Shown here piece by piece: positions 12,801 through 23,620 of a DNA stretch of 64,000 nt. The notes beneath the pieces are model-generated. The model saw only the letters and a list, made by a program, of their open reading frames with translations. It was not told where the DNA came from and did no database searches. The translations under genes and the position numbers were made by a program. The stretch is from Struthio camelus (lineage: Eukaryota > Chordata > Aves > Struthioniformes > Struthionidae). The first letter of the stretch is position 1; each line of letters begins with the position of its first letter. Where the stretch lies: positions 9,634,214-9,698,213 of the forward strand of contig NC_090964.1 in the NCBI RefSeq assembly GCF_040807025.1, in the 5' to 3' direction.

Positions 12801-15800
12801 GAAGATAGTCAGATATAAAACAGCAAACTGCTGAAGTGTTTTATGGGTCCTTAAAGACCACTAAATGCTTGTTCTGATTCTGTTAAGATCACTCAAATGA
12901 CTTTTCTCCTTGCATTCAGGGCTGGGTGCAGCGGGAGGCAGAGGGTGAGAAGAGGGGGAGGCAGGAAAGGGGAGAGATTTCCTCCTGTATTTTACATACC
13001 TCCAGGCAAGTTGTGATGAATGTTTAGCAATTCGTTTCTTTGGAGCTGGAATTTGCCTTTGAAAAAACAAAATGTTCCCAGTGCTGTGGGAGAGGTGAGG
13101 AAAAGGAACAAAGAACAAAAAATCTTGCTGGGTCAAGGTCACTATCTTGCAGTAGAATTAGTCCTACATCTATTGCATCCCTGACGTCCTCCCTGATATC
13201 TCAAACAGTCCCTGTCGCACGGGACAATGCTCACTTGAATTCCAAAGTGACAGATATTTCGCATAAATTTGTCTGCGGTTTCTCAGCTGATGTAAACCAG
13301 TGAAGCCCTACGTATTTCAATATTAACAAGCTGATTTATACAGGAAGTGATCCCAACCTTCGTTTTATCTTGTCAAAAAGTATTGATATCAGAAATGCAA
13401 AATTATGAGACTTATAATAGAAAGAGGTATTGCATGAAAGAAGGAATCTCTTAAATGGAAATTTCCTGAATGAATGAGAGAGGAGAGAGGGAGAGAGAGC
13501 AAGTGTACGTGTGTGCGCACGCCTGCATCAGCGTCCTTGCAAGAGCAGGTTGGCTCTCCATGACCTGGAGCTCCATACGCAGTGTTATTTCTAGAGAAAT
13601 AAGCCATATGCTGCTCACTTGGGTCTGTAGCGCTATCGGCCAAGCCTGCAGGTCGTGCAACGCTGGGGTGCTTCCCTGCATGTCCAGCCAGATCTGGATG
13701 ACCGGTGAGATGAGTCTTGCGCTTGCTTGGGGTGCTGGGGTGGGGTAGCGCAGGGTTCGGCGCGTGCCTGGCCGCGGGGTGGGTTCACGCCACCCCCAGG
13801 GCTGGCCAGGGAAGGTCACCACGTGGGATGGGGGCTGCCAAAGCAGGGGAGGCAGGCAAAAGGAGTCTTCTGCCCAGACAAACAGCCCCAGGAGATCATT
13901 TCGGGGTGCAAGCTCTGCTGCTGGCTCCTGAGGCAACCACTTGGAGGAATCTCTTGCTTTAGCTGTACAGATGAGTTCATCTTTTACAATGGTGTCAGCT
14001 GGTGGGATTTTCGCTTCGTAGCTCCCTAGCTGTAACTAGAACAGACTCAGAAAATCAGAACCTCGGTGCTACCAGGCTTTTCCTTCTGGCTTCTGACCCC
14101 AACCCCTTCCTTTTGCCGTAAAAGCAACTTCTTGCAGTTCATCAAAGCTCATGCAAATTCACTGCCTGTCTGCACTGCCTGCCCCTTCTTTATTTTTCCT
14201 CCCAGGACACTGCTTCTCTGCACTGCCTGTGAGCCGCGCTGCTGCTAATTCTTTTCTGTGGTTCTTATTTTGATGTTGAAAAGGAGTAGAAGTGGAATGG
14301 GAGGGGGTAAATTGGCCACCTAATACATTTATTGTCTCTGTTTCTTCTTTTTCCTCGCCTCTCCTCAGACTGCCCTGCCCTGATGAAAAGCATTTTCCTG
14401 GAGCTCTCAGTTTGTTGACTCCTGAAGCTTTGGAGTTATTACCTAACTAAATGGCTTTTCTTTTCATGCTTCAACAAAATCTTTCTTGCTTCCAGCATAA
14501 CCTCTCTCCTCCCAGGCCACACAGAAACAATTACAGCAGCAAAAGTCTTCCACAGTCATAATTATACTTCCTTGCGATGCGAGAGCAGGCTGTGCTCTGG
14601 CAAATGCATATCGGTTTGGGTGTCATTTATAAATTCCAGCCGAGGTGGCTGGCGCGGCCGATGGGAGCCGTTTCGGCCGCCGCCTCTGTTCATGTGCGCT
14701 CGCCCGGGTGCGCGCGTTGGCAGCGACCGTGCGGCACGCAGCAGAGTTCAGGCGCCTGTAGCCCGCGGGAAATGATGAATCACACCCCGCGAGTTTCCCA
14801 GGGCAATGTTTGATGTAGCGATAGCTGCACAACAGCTCGGTATAACATCTTCTGCCGCACAGGGGACCGTGTTGTATGAGGCTCATTTCCAGCAGCATCG
14901 AAAACATATTGCTTGTTGCACAGGAGTTTGTACCTTTTTGCAGCAAGCTGGCTCGGGCTGGCGGAGCAGCTGGGATTGGGATGAGCCTGCTCACACTCAA
15001 CATTTCTCCTCAAAGTATTTGAAGCTCCCATGCACCTCAGTCTTCAAAGTATTTAGAGGCGCACGTTCAAGGTTTGGCATGCAAATATAGGGTCACTCTA
15101 GGGTAGAGTCTTGCAACCTGGTGTCCAAAGAGGAGAAAACCAGCGAGGAGAGAGATTTTTCTTGCAGTGTTTTACACGCCCCTGTCCCTCATACCCTACG
15201 TCTGCTGGAGGATGCCTGCGGAAGGGATTTGATCTGAGAGAACAGCAAATCCTTCCTGCCACACAGCTTTTTAAAATACTGCTCATATTGTTAAGGACTT
15301 AAGGTGCTCATATCCAGGGAAGTGCCCTGTCCTTGAGTGAGCCTGCTGCTTTGCTGGGAGCTGTACAGGGCCTGCCTTGCTTCATCGCGTTGGGGCTGAA
15401 AGTTGGAAGCGAATGAGAAACAGCAGGAAACCAAAGGGAAACTGAGTAGTTAACGTTTTATTGAGTGAAAGGCAAAAAGTAGGAACAAGCATTAAGAATA
15501 AAATGGGATTTGAAAAATTATTACATTGGCAATTATTAAAATGGAAATATTTGTGATGGAGTGTGGAAACTGGTCTTTAACAGTTATGTGGCTTTGAACC
15601 TAGGCACGTCCTTGCATGTAAGGTACTGATCTCGCCAATGCTTAAGCTTATATGTGTGTGTATGTAAATTTATTCACTCTGATATAAGCGTTTGGGGACT
15701 ACTCCTTAACAGCACCCTGAAATCCTATTGATGTGAAAGAAATTCCTTCCTTACTGCAAACAGGTGATAAGAGCCTGGTTTGCCAAATTTGAAGGAAGTG

Positions 15801-17464
15801 CTTGCAAAGGAACTTGGATGATGTGAATGTAGAAGGGGTATTTTTTCTTAATTTTTCAGAGCCCAGCTATTAGCAAAGAGATGCTCTGCGCAGCAGGTAC
15901 CCACACTCCATAGCCCTGCCATCTGCCCTTTACCATCTTCCACTAGCACCTATAGGATGTTACATTAACCTTTCACCAAGAAGAAAATATTAGGTCTGCA
16001 GTTTTCAAAGTTGGTTTTAGTCCCTTTCTCACTGGCAGGACCATGAGGTTTTTATTTTAATTAGTGTGACAGTGCCCAGTTGGCTCCATCAGCCCGACAC
16101 AAAAATATGGCAGGGGAGGACTTTGAGGAAGCTGGCTCCAAGGAGCCTTTAGCCATGCTGCCAGCTTCTCCTCCATGCCGGAAAGGTTTGCTGGGCGGTT
16201 GCAAACACAGGAGCAGCTCAGGACCGTGAGCACTGAGGCTGCCATGAGAGAAGAGAGCCACACAGCTAACTGGGGGCTCCAAGGCAGAGTGCGGGTGCCA
16301 GCCAGCTGGAGGGGTTGTTAGCAGCTTGCAAAGGTCAGGAGTAAATACTAAGTATTGGTAAGTCAGGGTGTGTGAGTGCATTGCAGCGTGGGATGAGTTG
16401 GTCTGGAAATGCTCAGGTAGTTGCTGCCATGGCTTTGCAGCCTGAAGCTGGACTGGAGCATTGCAAAGGCACAGGCACTACAAACTGGGGAGAGCTGCTA
16501 ATGCTGTTGTCCGAGTTGCAGTGCCTGGGCTGCTGAGTTAAAAGGAAAACGCCACCATTATTCTCAGACCATAACCAGCGAGGGTCAGGAGCAGGAGTGT
16601 GAGGCTGCTACGAACAAAGCTGAGCTGTAACCTGTCTTGTTAGAAAACAGAAAGTCTCTCACAAATGGATTTCCAATTTCCCATCCACCTGCTTAGCTGA
16701 GACAGATTTCTTGCTGTATAATTACTTTTTGGGTACTTACAGGTTCTGGTATCCAAGCAACTTGATGCCTCTTAACTCCTTTTGCAAATCTGTTTTTTTC
16801 TGTTGACTTTTAAGTGTCGGAGCAAGATCAACTGAATTCTTGAGGCAGAGACTACTTTCTTCATTGCTATTTTACTTCCCCTAACTGTTCTGGGTAAATA
16901 TGATGCTGGGCCAGTGTTTCAGGAGCAAAGACTGGATTTCTGGTACATGGTGTGGCCATTACTGCCGGCTGGAGAGCCGGGCTGCTGCCTGCTAAATCCA
17001 GCAGCGGAGCGACTCATTTTGCAGCAGCTGTAGGTCTAGGCCAAAGCACTCAGTCTCATTTCTGATAAGACAGTGGGCAAGACCAGAGCACATTAGTAAT
17101 GTGTCTTGCCTCCCAAACAACATCCAGAGGCAATGATGTCTTCCTGCAGGTAAAGCTGGCTGGTTTTGCGGTAATCCATCCTTGGATGTTTCTGCTGGAG
17201 AGTGGGGACTTAAGCTCCTTGAGATTCAGCAGAGTAGAGTGCACAGAAACCTGGACAAGAGCCCGTTAGGAGTCCATGGGGTGCTGCCAGCTCGTACCAG
17301 CAGATTCGGGCTGTCAGGTTACCTAATAGCAGGACACCATTCAAGCAAAGCATGTGACTTAAGTCTATCCCTACTCAATAAGCCATTCAGGCACATACTC
17401 AAGACCTCTTGATTTCAGGGGGGCTTTACGTGTCTTTCTGGATCAAGACCAGGTTGTAGATGCC
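9880..17464. other. Intergenic sequence, no supported gene
   Basis: I see no gene here. Contents worth naming are a purine-rich GA tract followed by alternating GT/GC bases at about 13470-13525, a small CpG-rich knot at about 14640-14790 followed by unique-looking sequence, and AT-rich blocks at about 12750-12830 and 15440-15570. Open frames (for example 12098-12637 on the + strand) show no motif and are crossed by frames on the same and opposite strands. Confidence 0.55.
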
Positions 17465-17470
17465 TTTATT
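17465..17470 (-). terminator. Candidate polyadenylation signal of the minus-strand gene model
   Basis: AATAAA read on the minus strand, about 750 bases downstream of the stop codon of the putative terminal exon at 18492-18223. It would close a 3' UTR that contains the C20 tract (G20 on the + strand). Its use is inferred only from position. Confidence 0.3.
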
Positions 17471-18054
17471 AATACAGAGACACAGTTAATCACACAGAGA
17501 GGCTCTTCTGCAGAACTGCTCCTACATTTAAGTAAGAGTAGGACAGCTGTGTCCACATGGAGACACTAGTCAATGCACGAGACCTGTTCTGCAGGCGGTG
17601 GTGAGATGGCTGGAGAGCTATAGACCCACGCAGCCCCCCGAGTAATTGGGCAGCCTCACCTCCATAATGTTGGTGGATAGAGACCCCACTCTGCCTGGGG
17701 TCAACTCTAGGGTAAGCCCTGGAGTCCAAACCTCTTCCCAAGGTGAATAGATCTGTTTGCAGAGTTACAGTGCCAGCTTTATGGCTAGGTGTTCCCAGCT
17801 CATTAGCAGCACTTCTCTTTACCAGCAGCAGCAGTGCATGGGTTGGACCAAACCAACGTGTATCCCTGAGTGCTGACCTGGACCTAGATCAGGGACTGCA
17901 GTGAGCATCCAGGCCCTCCTGCCACGGCCCCAGGCCGAGGCTTGGACTTAGGGATCATGTTTCCCTCTCTAAGCTAGCTCTTGTTGAGGCATGCTGGCTC
18001 TGCTCCCCCCCTCCTGTTTGTGTAATTTTTCATGGACAAACAAAGGAGGAAGAC

Positions 18055-18074
18055 GGGGGGGGGGGGGGGGGGGG
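18055..18074. repeat. G20 homopolymer
   Basis: Twenty consecutive G on the + strand. Runs of this length can form G-quadruplexes and are unstable in replication and sequencing, so the exact length is suspect. Confidence 0.9.
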
Positions 18075-18222
18075 AAGGACCGTAACAAACACACTGTTTT
18101 TTACAGGCCTTAGCAATCTCTTCATTATCATGCAAAGAGCACAGGCAAGTCCACACACCCCACAGAAGGTTAAGCATCAATATGTATTCAGAGGCTTTGA
18201 CCTCAGTTGGATAAAGTGTAAT

Positions 18223-18492
18223 TTAATTAACTTTTGCTTGACTGTTCAAATGCTGGAATAATTTGGAGATCTCCACATGGGTCACATCACAGATTCTTGC
18301 TGGACGGCCCATCTTCCTCGCCTGGCTCACAGTCTCAGGAGCATTTTCTCTCTTTCTCCTTCTCTCCTCCACAACAGGCTGGATATCCTTTAGCACAAAG
18401 CACTTGGGCTTAAAGCTATCATTTGTGGTCATGGTGGCAACAATTAGGCCATCAATCAATAAACTAATTCTCCTATTTAAAGTCATTAGGGA
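18223..18492 (-). CDS. Putative terminal coding exon of an unidentified minus-strand gene
   Basis: A 270-base frame read on the minus strand, bounded by an acceptor (ATCCACAG then TCC) and ending in TAA. The peptide is polar and codon-like: around residues 25-60 it has a KPKCFVLKDIQPV stretch, a basic EERRRKRE run, then GRPARICDVTHVEISKLF. It matches no family I can name. The frame enters in phase 0, as required by the donor of the exon at 19150-19015. An internal ATG at 18432 sits in an excellent Kozak context (GCCACCATGA), so a stand-alone 69-codon ORF is an alternative. In mammals C1orf94 neighbours GJB5 on this side and would be the syntenic candidate, but I cannot confirm similarity and the strand is opposite to the human arrangement. 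The opposite-strand frame is hydrophobic and looks like the shadow. Confidence 0.42.
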   Translation of the reverse strand, partial: SLMTLNRRISLLIDGLIVATMTTNDSFKPKCFVLKDIQPVVEERRRKRENAPETVSQARKMGRPARICDVTHVEISKLFQHLNSQAKVN

Positions 18493-19014
18493 CTGTGGAT
18501 CTAAGCATCTGCTTTAGCTAATGGGTTTAAAAGTTGGGTAAATATGGCAGACCCGCTCTTGAGGAGAAGGAAGCAATAGGAGTTCGATTTAGAATTGGAC
18601 TCTAGTGAACACAACATCAATTTTAATTAGCAAGCTTCTACAGTTTCCCAACCAAACCAAAATAAACTAGGAGGGCACCAATGGGACACAGGCACTGCTG
18701 CAGACTACGGCCATTACTCTTCTAGACCTACCAACTTGGGACTTCTTGCTGCTAAGAGCTCAGTTTTAAAGACATTAAAAAGACTGACTTCCCAGGGGAG
18801 GTTCCTAGCTCCTTAAAACAGGCCACTGAACTTTGACCCTGCAATTTGGACACATACTTGGCATGAGAGACAGGGTGAAGACTGTGCTGCAATGAGCATT
18901 TTAAAAAAGGCATCCACTTATTAGTTAACCGTGAGCATAACCTGTCCCCTTGGAGGCAGCTCTCCAGTCCCAGGGGCTTAATGGGCTGCAGTCTCCCAAA
19001 GGCCACTTACTCAC

Positions 19015-19150
19015 AGTGCACCAGCACTCCATGCCGCTGTAGCTCGGGCATGGGAACACACGTGGGTCCTTGGTTATTTCTGCTGGTCCAAGCAAGCCCA
19101 GTGGCTGCCCTCGTGGCATCAGTGATCTGTTGCCCAACTCGCGCTCAGTG
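19015..19150 (-). CDS. Putative internal coding exon, same minus-strand gene
   Basis: A 136-base segment that ends at a near-perfect donor (ACT then GTGAGTAAG, GT at 19014-19013) after a whole codon. The peptide includes RGQPLGLLGPAEITKDPRVF and then PCPSYSGMECWCT. The proposed acceptor (CCACATCAG, first exon base 19150) has a poor pyrimidine tract but gives entry phase 2, which fits the donor of the exon at 21670-21367. The exit phase fits the exon at 18492. The donor is the strongest single piece of evidence for a spliced minus-strand transcript. Product unidentified. Confidence 0.38.
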
Positions 19151-21366
19151 CTGATGTGGCTCAGCTACAGCACTTCTCAGCTGTCACATATATCTTTTAA
19201 CCTGGTGAGGGGTCATTTATTTACACCTCCCGGCCTAACACACTGGCTATCATGGGAATGCTGAAGTTTGAAAAGCCTGATCATAGATCTGTTGTAGCTC
19301 AGAGGGAAGGGAAACAGCTTTTCTTCTACCTGCCTCTAAATGACTATAAATGTGTTTTTCTTAGAGATCATGACTCACAGGGGGCCAGCAATTGATGAGC
19401 TAGTGTTTGACCTGATTGATACAAACCTTCATCACCTGCCATTTCTTGAGTCAACAGCATGAATATGATCATTTGGATGGTGCGTACCAGCCTCCTCCCT
19501 TGATGCCTCCGTGGCCTTCAGCAGAGTCCAGAGGCTGCATCTGTGCCCTGTGCAGAGCAACACCAGTTGCCAAACACCAAACTCTGTGTCCTCATGGCAC
19601 AGTCACTCACTGTCGCACGTGGGGTTAAAGCTAAGAAGTTACTGCTAGTGGAGAAAAGCAGTCCTGACTCTCTGACCCCACAGTCAAACCAATTACCCAC
19701 AGTTAGTGCTGCTGCCTTGTGACTATCTTCTTTTTAAGGGAGAGGGGAAAAAAAAGAGAAGTGTAGAGCCATACATCTAAATCTTTTCACTTATGACTTA
19801 TATTCCTAACTTTGACAAGTCCTTATATAACTGAAATTAAGCTTCAGCCATATTAAATCTTCAGTGAGTTAGGCCTGCAGTTATCGTATTCCCTTGAAGA
19901 TTAATGAGAGTCACGCATGCATTTGAAAAGCGAACACCCGAGGGGCCCCCTGCTTTCCCCTCCCCTTGTTTTAAACAGCAAGTGCAGGAAGCCTTTGCCA
20001 GGAGCCTGGGAGGCTGCTGCAGAGCCGTGCATGCCAGATTTGCCAGTTTGCACGGCAGTCTGTGATTTCCAAACTGGTTGCTCGCAGAACAGAACAAAAG
20101 GCAAAGCTGAAATTTCTTCTGAAGCAGAATTCCAAAAACGTTTCAAAACCGGAACGGCCGTTCTCAGCTCACTCGTTTTGTACTTGTTTTGTAAGACTTA
20201 CTGACTACTGAAATGCCCCCAGGCAGGGTTGTTGGAATTTCACCAATGCACATAGCAAAACACTTTATGCTTTTACCAAAGAGCATTTTCTGATGCAAAA
20301 GAAGCTGACTTCCTCCCAGCAGCCGTGGAAGAGCCCTGCTACACTCCTCCTGTTGTCTCAGGGCTGGGCTGCTGAGAGGCACCTGGTACTGGCTGCAGCC
20401 AGGGACGCAATCCTGGACCAGATGGATGCGTTCAGATCCCGGCAGGGAATTCCTAAACTGAGCTAGTTTTATTTGCCTAAATCAATATTCACTTTTTTTT
20501 CTTGGCAGGCTAGCAGAATCCATAGTAAAAGCAAAGATATGGTTTGGAAAGGCAATTATGCAAAGGCAAATGTATATATATTTTTAAAAGCAGAGTGGCA
20601 AACCTTGCAGGTCACCCGTTCGTTCTCTCTCAGATTTGATCATGTGAGTTACTCTGAGTCCTGACTTCATGCCATCCCAGCACGATGCTCTATGCCCAGC
20701 TGCGATGTAAAGAATTAAACTTAGGCATGTTTTCCCCGTTCTTGCTGGGTAAAGCATGAAACCCTTTGCACCTTTCAGAGCTGAACCCCTGCTCCTCTCA
20801 AAGCAGCACCGCTACTTCTCTGGCCGATCTATTTCTGCAGAATGTCAGACGTCACGTTTTCAGGAATCTCATGTTTCTCAGTGCAAGTTAAAACAGCAGA
20901 TAAAAAGAACCATTTTAAAAGTCCTTTCTGCTTTTCTTGTGCACTCTTCAGTGAGTCAGATTGAGGCATTACCAGCTGTCAGAGATGTTTTAAGGCATGG
21001 CCTTCTCTGGATAAAAGCAAAGTCCAGACAGAGGATTTGGCTTTCAGTGAAGATTTTTCTTCCGGAGCTGTTATTCCAGGATTGCCTCCATGTGTACGTG
21101 CGTCCTCAGCACGTATTAGGCACAATGACTGAGCCATCTCATTGGGACAAGGTGAAGTTACGGACAGGCCAGTTCTAAGGGTAATTTTATTCCAGCTCCT
21201 CTGAGGAAGTTCTAATGAGTTTAAAAACAACAAAAAAAAAGAAAGTAATGTTTTAGAAAGTGATTTTTTTTCAATGCCTGTAGTTAGCACACTTACGGAA
21301 CCAGAAAGGTCTTTGCATGACTGAGAATGATTGTTGTACATCTGGTGTCCCTTTTACTGACTGTAC

Positions 21367-21670
21367 CTTGGTCCGACTGTGACGGACACGGCCCTGATGT
21401 ATGGCGTAGGAGACGGTGCACAGTGAGTTTGTAGCTGCTGAATAGAGGAGGCTCTTGGGACGTTCATTGCTTGCCTGGAAAGGTCAATTTTGGTGGGATG
21501 AACATGTGTCTTTCCAGACAGGAACCCCAAGACAGGGTCCTTGAAGAGTAAATCTCTGTGAACTGGCTTAGGGAGGCTGTGATATGGGAAGCCCTGTTTC
21601 TTGGAAAAAAGAGCCCGGAGGCTAAGTACAGGGGAGAGGCTGGCAGTGGTTTCAGATGGAGGAAGGAGCC
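21367..21670 (-). CDS. Putative internal coding exon, same minus-strand gene
   Basis: Read on the minus strand, this is a 304-base open segment between an acceptor with a fair pyrimidine tract (GGCCTCTCCAG, first exon base 21670) and a donor (CCAAG then GTACAG, exon ends 21367). The peptide is rich in Ser, Pro, Leu and basic residues, with a KPVHRDLLFKDPVLGFLSGK stretch near its middle. It exits in phase 2, as the exon at 19150 needs. The frame stays open upstream to about 21780, so the 5' boundary is uncertain. No domain recognised; composition suits a disordered, fast-evolving protein. Confidence 0.35.
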
Positions 21671-22029
21671 CTGGAGAGGCCAAGCAACTCGATCCGCTCA
21701 GAGCCTCAGCTGGGTGCCCTGGCCTTCGGGGAAGGCTGCGTGTGCCAGTGCTCAGCCTGGAGGTACGTCTGCTCCAAAATGTGTGTTTTCTAGTTGCTGG
21801 GATTTAGGGAGGCTGCTGGATCAGTGCGAACCACTGTTGGGTCCCGGAGCAGGACACTGCAGCTGGCTGAGGTCAGAGTTGCGTGTCTGTTGGCACCAGG
21901 GAGGACAACTGGTGACCCTCGGGAAGCGGGTGCAGCCCAGACCACCAAGGTGTGTGGGAGGAAGGCTGGATGCTCGGTAGCCCTGCTGCAAGCCTCCGTA
22001 GCTGACACTCTTGATGCTCTTTTTAATAC

Positions 22030-22215
22030 ATATATTAAAAGGATGATAATAAGCAAATCCATCAGTTATGCAAATGAGTGGCAATTGCATCTTGAAGAGC
22101 ATCCCACAGTTTAATTACATCATAATTGCAATGTAACACTTTAATTACCATATGCATCACAAAATCATGAGCACTGTTTTTAATCTCTTCACTAATATTT
22201 CAAATCAAACAGATT
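22030..22215. promoter_or_regulatory. AT-rich block, candidate conserved non-coding element
   Basis: Complex, non-repetitive AT-rich sequence dense in homeodomain-type cores (TTAATTAC, CATAATTG), an octamer-like TATGCAAATGAG at about 22068-22079 and TATGCATCA at about 22151. There is no open frame. The texture resembles vertebrate developmental enhancers. Conservation was not tested. Confidence 0.4.
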
Positions 22216-23479
22216 GCACAGTGCCCACACTGCAAAGCCGCAGACAAAGAGACCAAATAGACCCTAAATGCGGCAGCAGCATGGCGGTTTGGTGGTCCGC
22301 GAAGCTATTCTCAGCCTCTTAGCTTAACAGCGTGAATGAATGAGAGCTAAAGGGATGCAAAGCTAAGAAGCAGCGTCCTTGGCTGGCATCTCACACCAAA
22401 GCCAGCCGCTGGGGATTTGTAAGGGATGGCGTGAGGCTGCACACCCACTGCGCTCCTCCGGCTCCCCGAGAGCTCGGGAGCTGAGCAGGGCACGCTGTCA
22501 TGGAAAGGACAAGGACAAGCCTGAGCATTACTGTTAGCAGAGCTATGCGAGGCTTTATGGTTGGAGAAAAAGGGGAGAGGCATTTATTCCAGTCACAGTT
22601 CAGAAAGCCAGAATCCGTTGAGAGTCGCTGCAAAATATCTGCTCGAGCGAGTGGAGCCGGCTGGCCGGGCTTGTCCTGGGAGCGCCCGGGGGCGCTGGGC
22701 CCCCTCGGTCGGGCCGTCCCGGCCGGGCAAGCGCCGCGGCCAGGGAGGCGGCTGTGCCCGTGAAGGTTTGGAAACGGCTGTTCTGGGAGAAGTGTTTGGA
22801 TGAAGGTGCTCCCTTCAGTGTCCCTTCCCCTCCCAGCACAGGAAAACAAATTTCACTTTCACCTTCTCACCTCCTGGAGAGGAACCCTCACACTGCACTT
22901 CCGCAGCATGTTTGTCAACATGGCCTTAGCTGGAGACGGCAAAAGCAGCACAAACCAGCTTGTTTTGTAAATCTTTAAAGTTTGCTTGCTTTATTTTCCC
23001 CCTCATTCAGTTTCTTTTTTTTTTTCCTCCTAAAGGGACATCTAGTAAGCAACTTTAAAAAGTAACAGACGGGCTTTAACACCTAAGTGAAACTCATGAC
23101 TGGAGGCTCCAGAGAGGACCGCTGTTGGGCAGAGATGCGCGCTGCGCAGTGACGGACGGGCGCCGCGGGTGAGACGGACACACGGGGGGAGACGCAGTCC
23201 CTGCCCGGGCAGCAGCCCCCGCTGCTCCGCTGCAGAGCCGCCGTGGTTTGCAGAAGTGCGGCACTGATCGCACTCCCTTCCTCTGCAGCCGTGCTGTGGA
23301 TATTGGGCACCAGGGTCATAATCCAGCGAAGCTCTTTCTGACTCCTCCCGGCCCATGCGCTTCCTCCCGATGCTGCGGAGCAGACGGCGCTAGCGGGTGC
23401 TCGGCGCGTGGTGAGGGCCATCGCCAAGCCCTGTGTCACTGGTGCTTTTGCTGCATGTCATAGATTGCCGGTTTGCTTT

Positions 23480-23620
23480 GCCGTGAGCTGGCAGTGATTA
23501 AAAATCATCCTGTGCTAATCCATATAAATTCTTTTAATCGTGAATTTAATCTTTTAAGTATGCAGTAATTAAATTACATGCCAGTCAGAAGCACATCAAT
23601 ATAATGTGTGAGGTTTGCAG
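23480..23620. promoter_or_regulatory. AT-rich block, candidate conserved non-coding element
   Basis: It contains several TAAT cores (GTGATTAAAA, GTGCTAATCC, GCAGTAATTAAATTAC) in unique sequence and no open frame. A CpG-richer segment lies just before it (about 23100-23440). Conservation was not tested. Confidence 0.38.
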
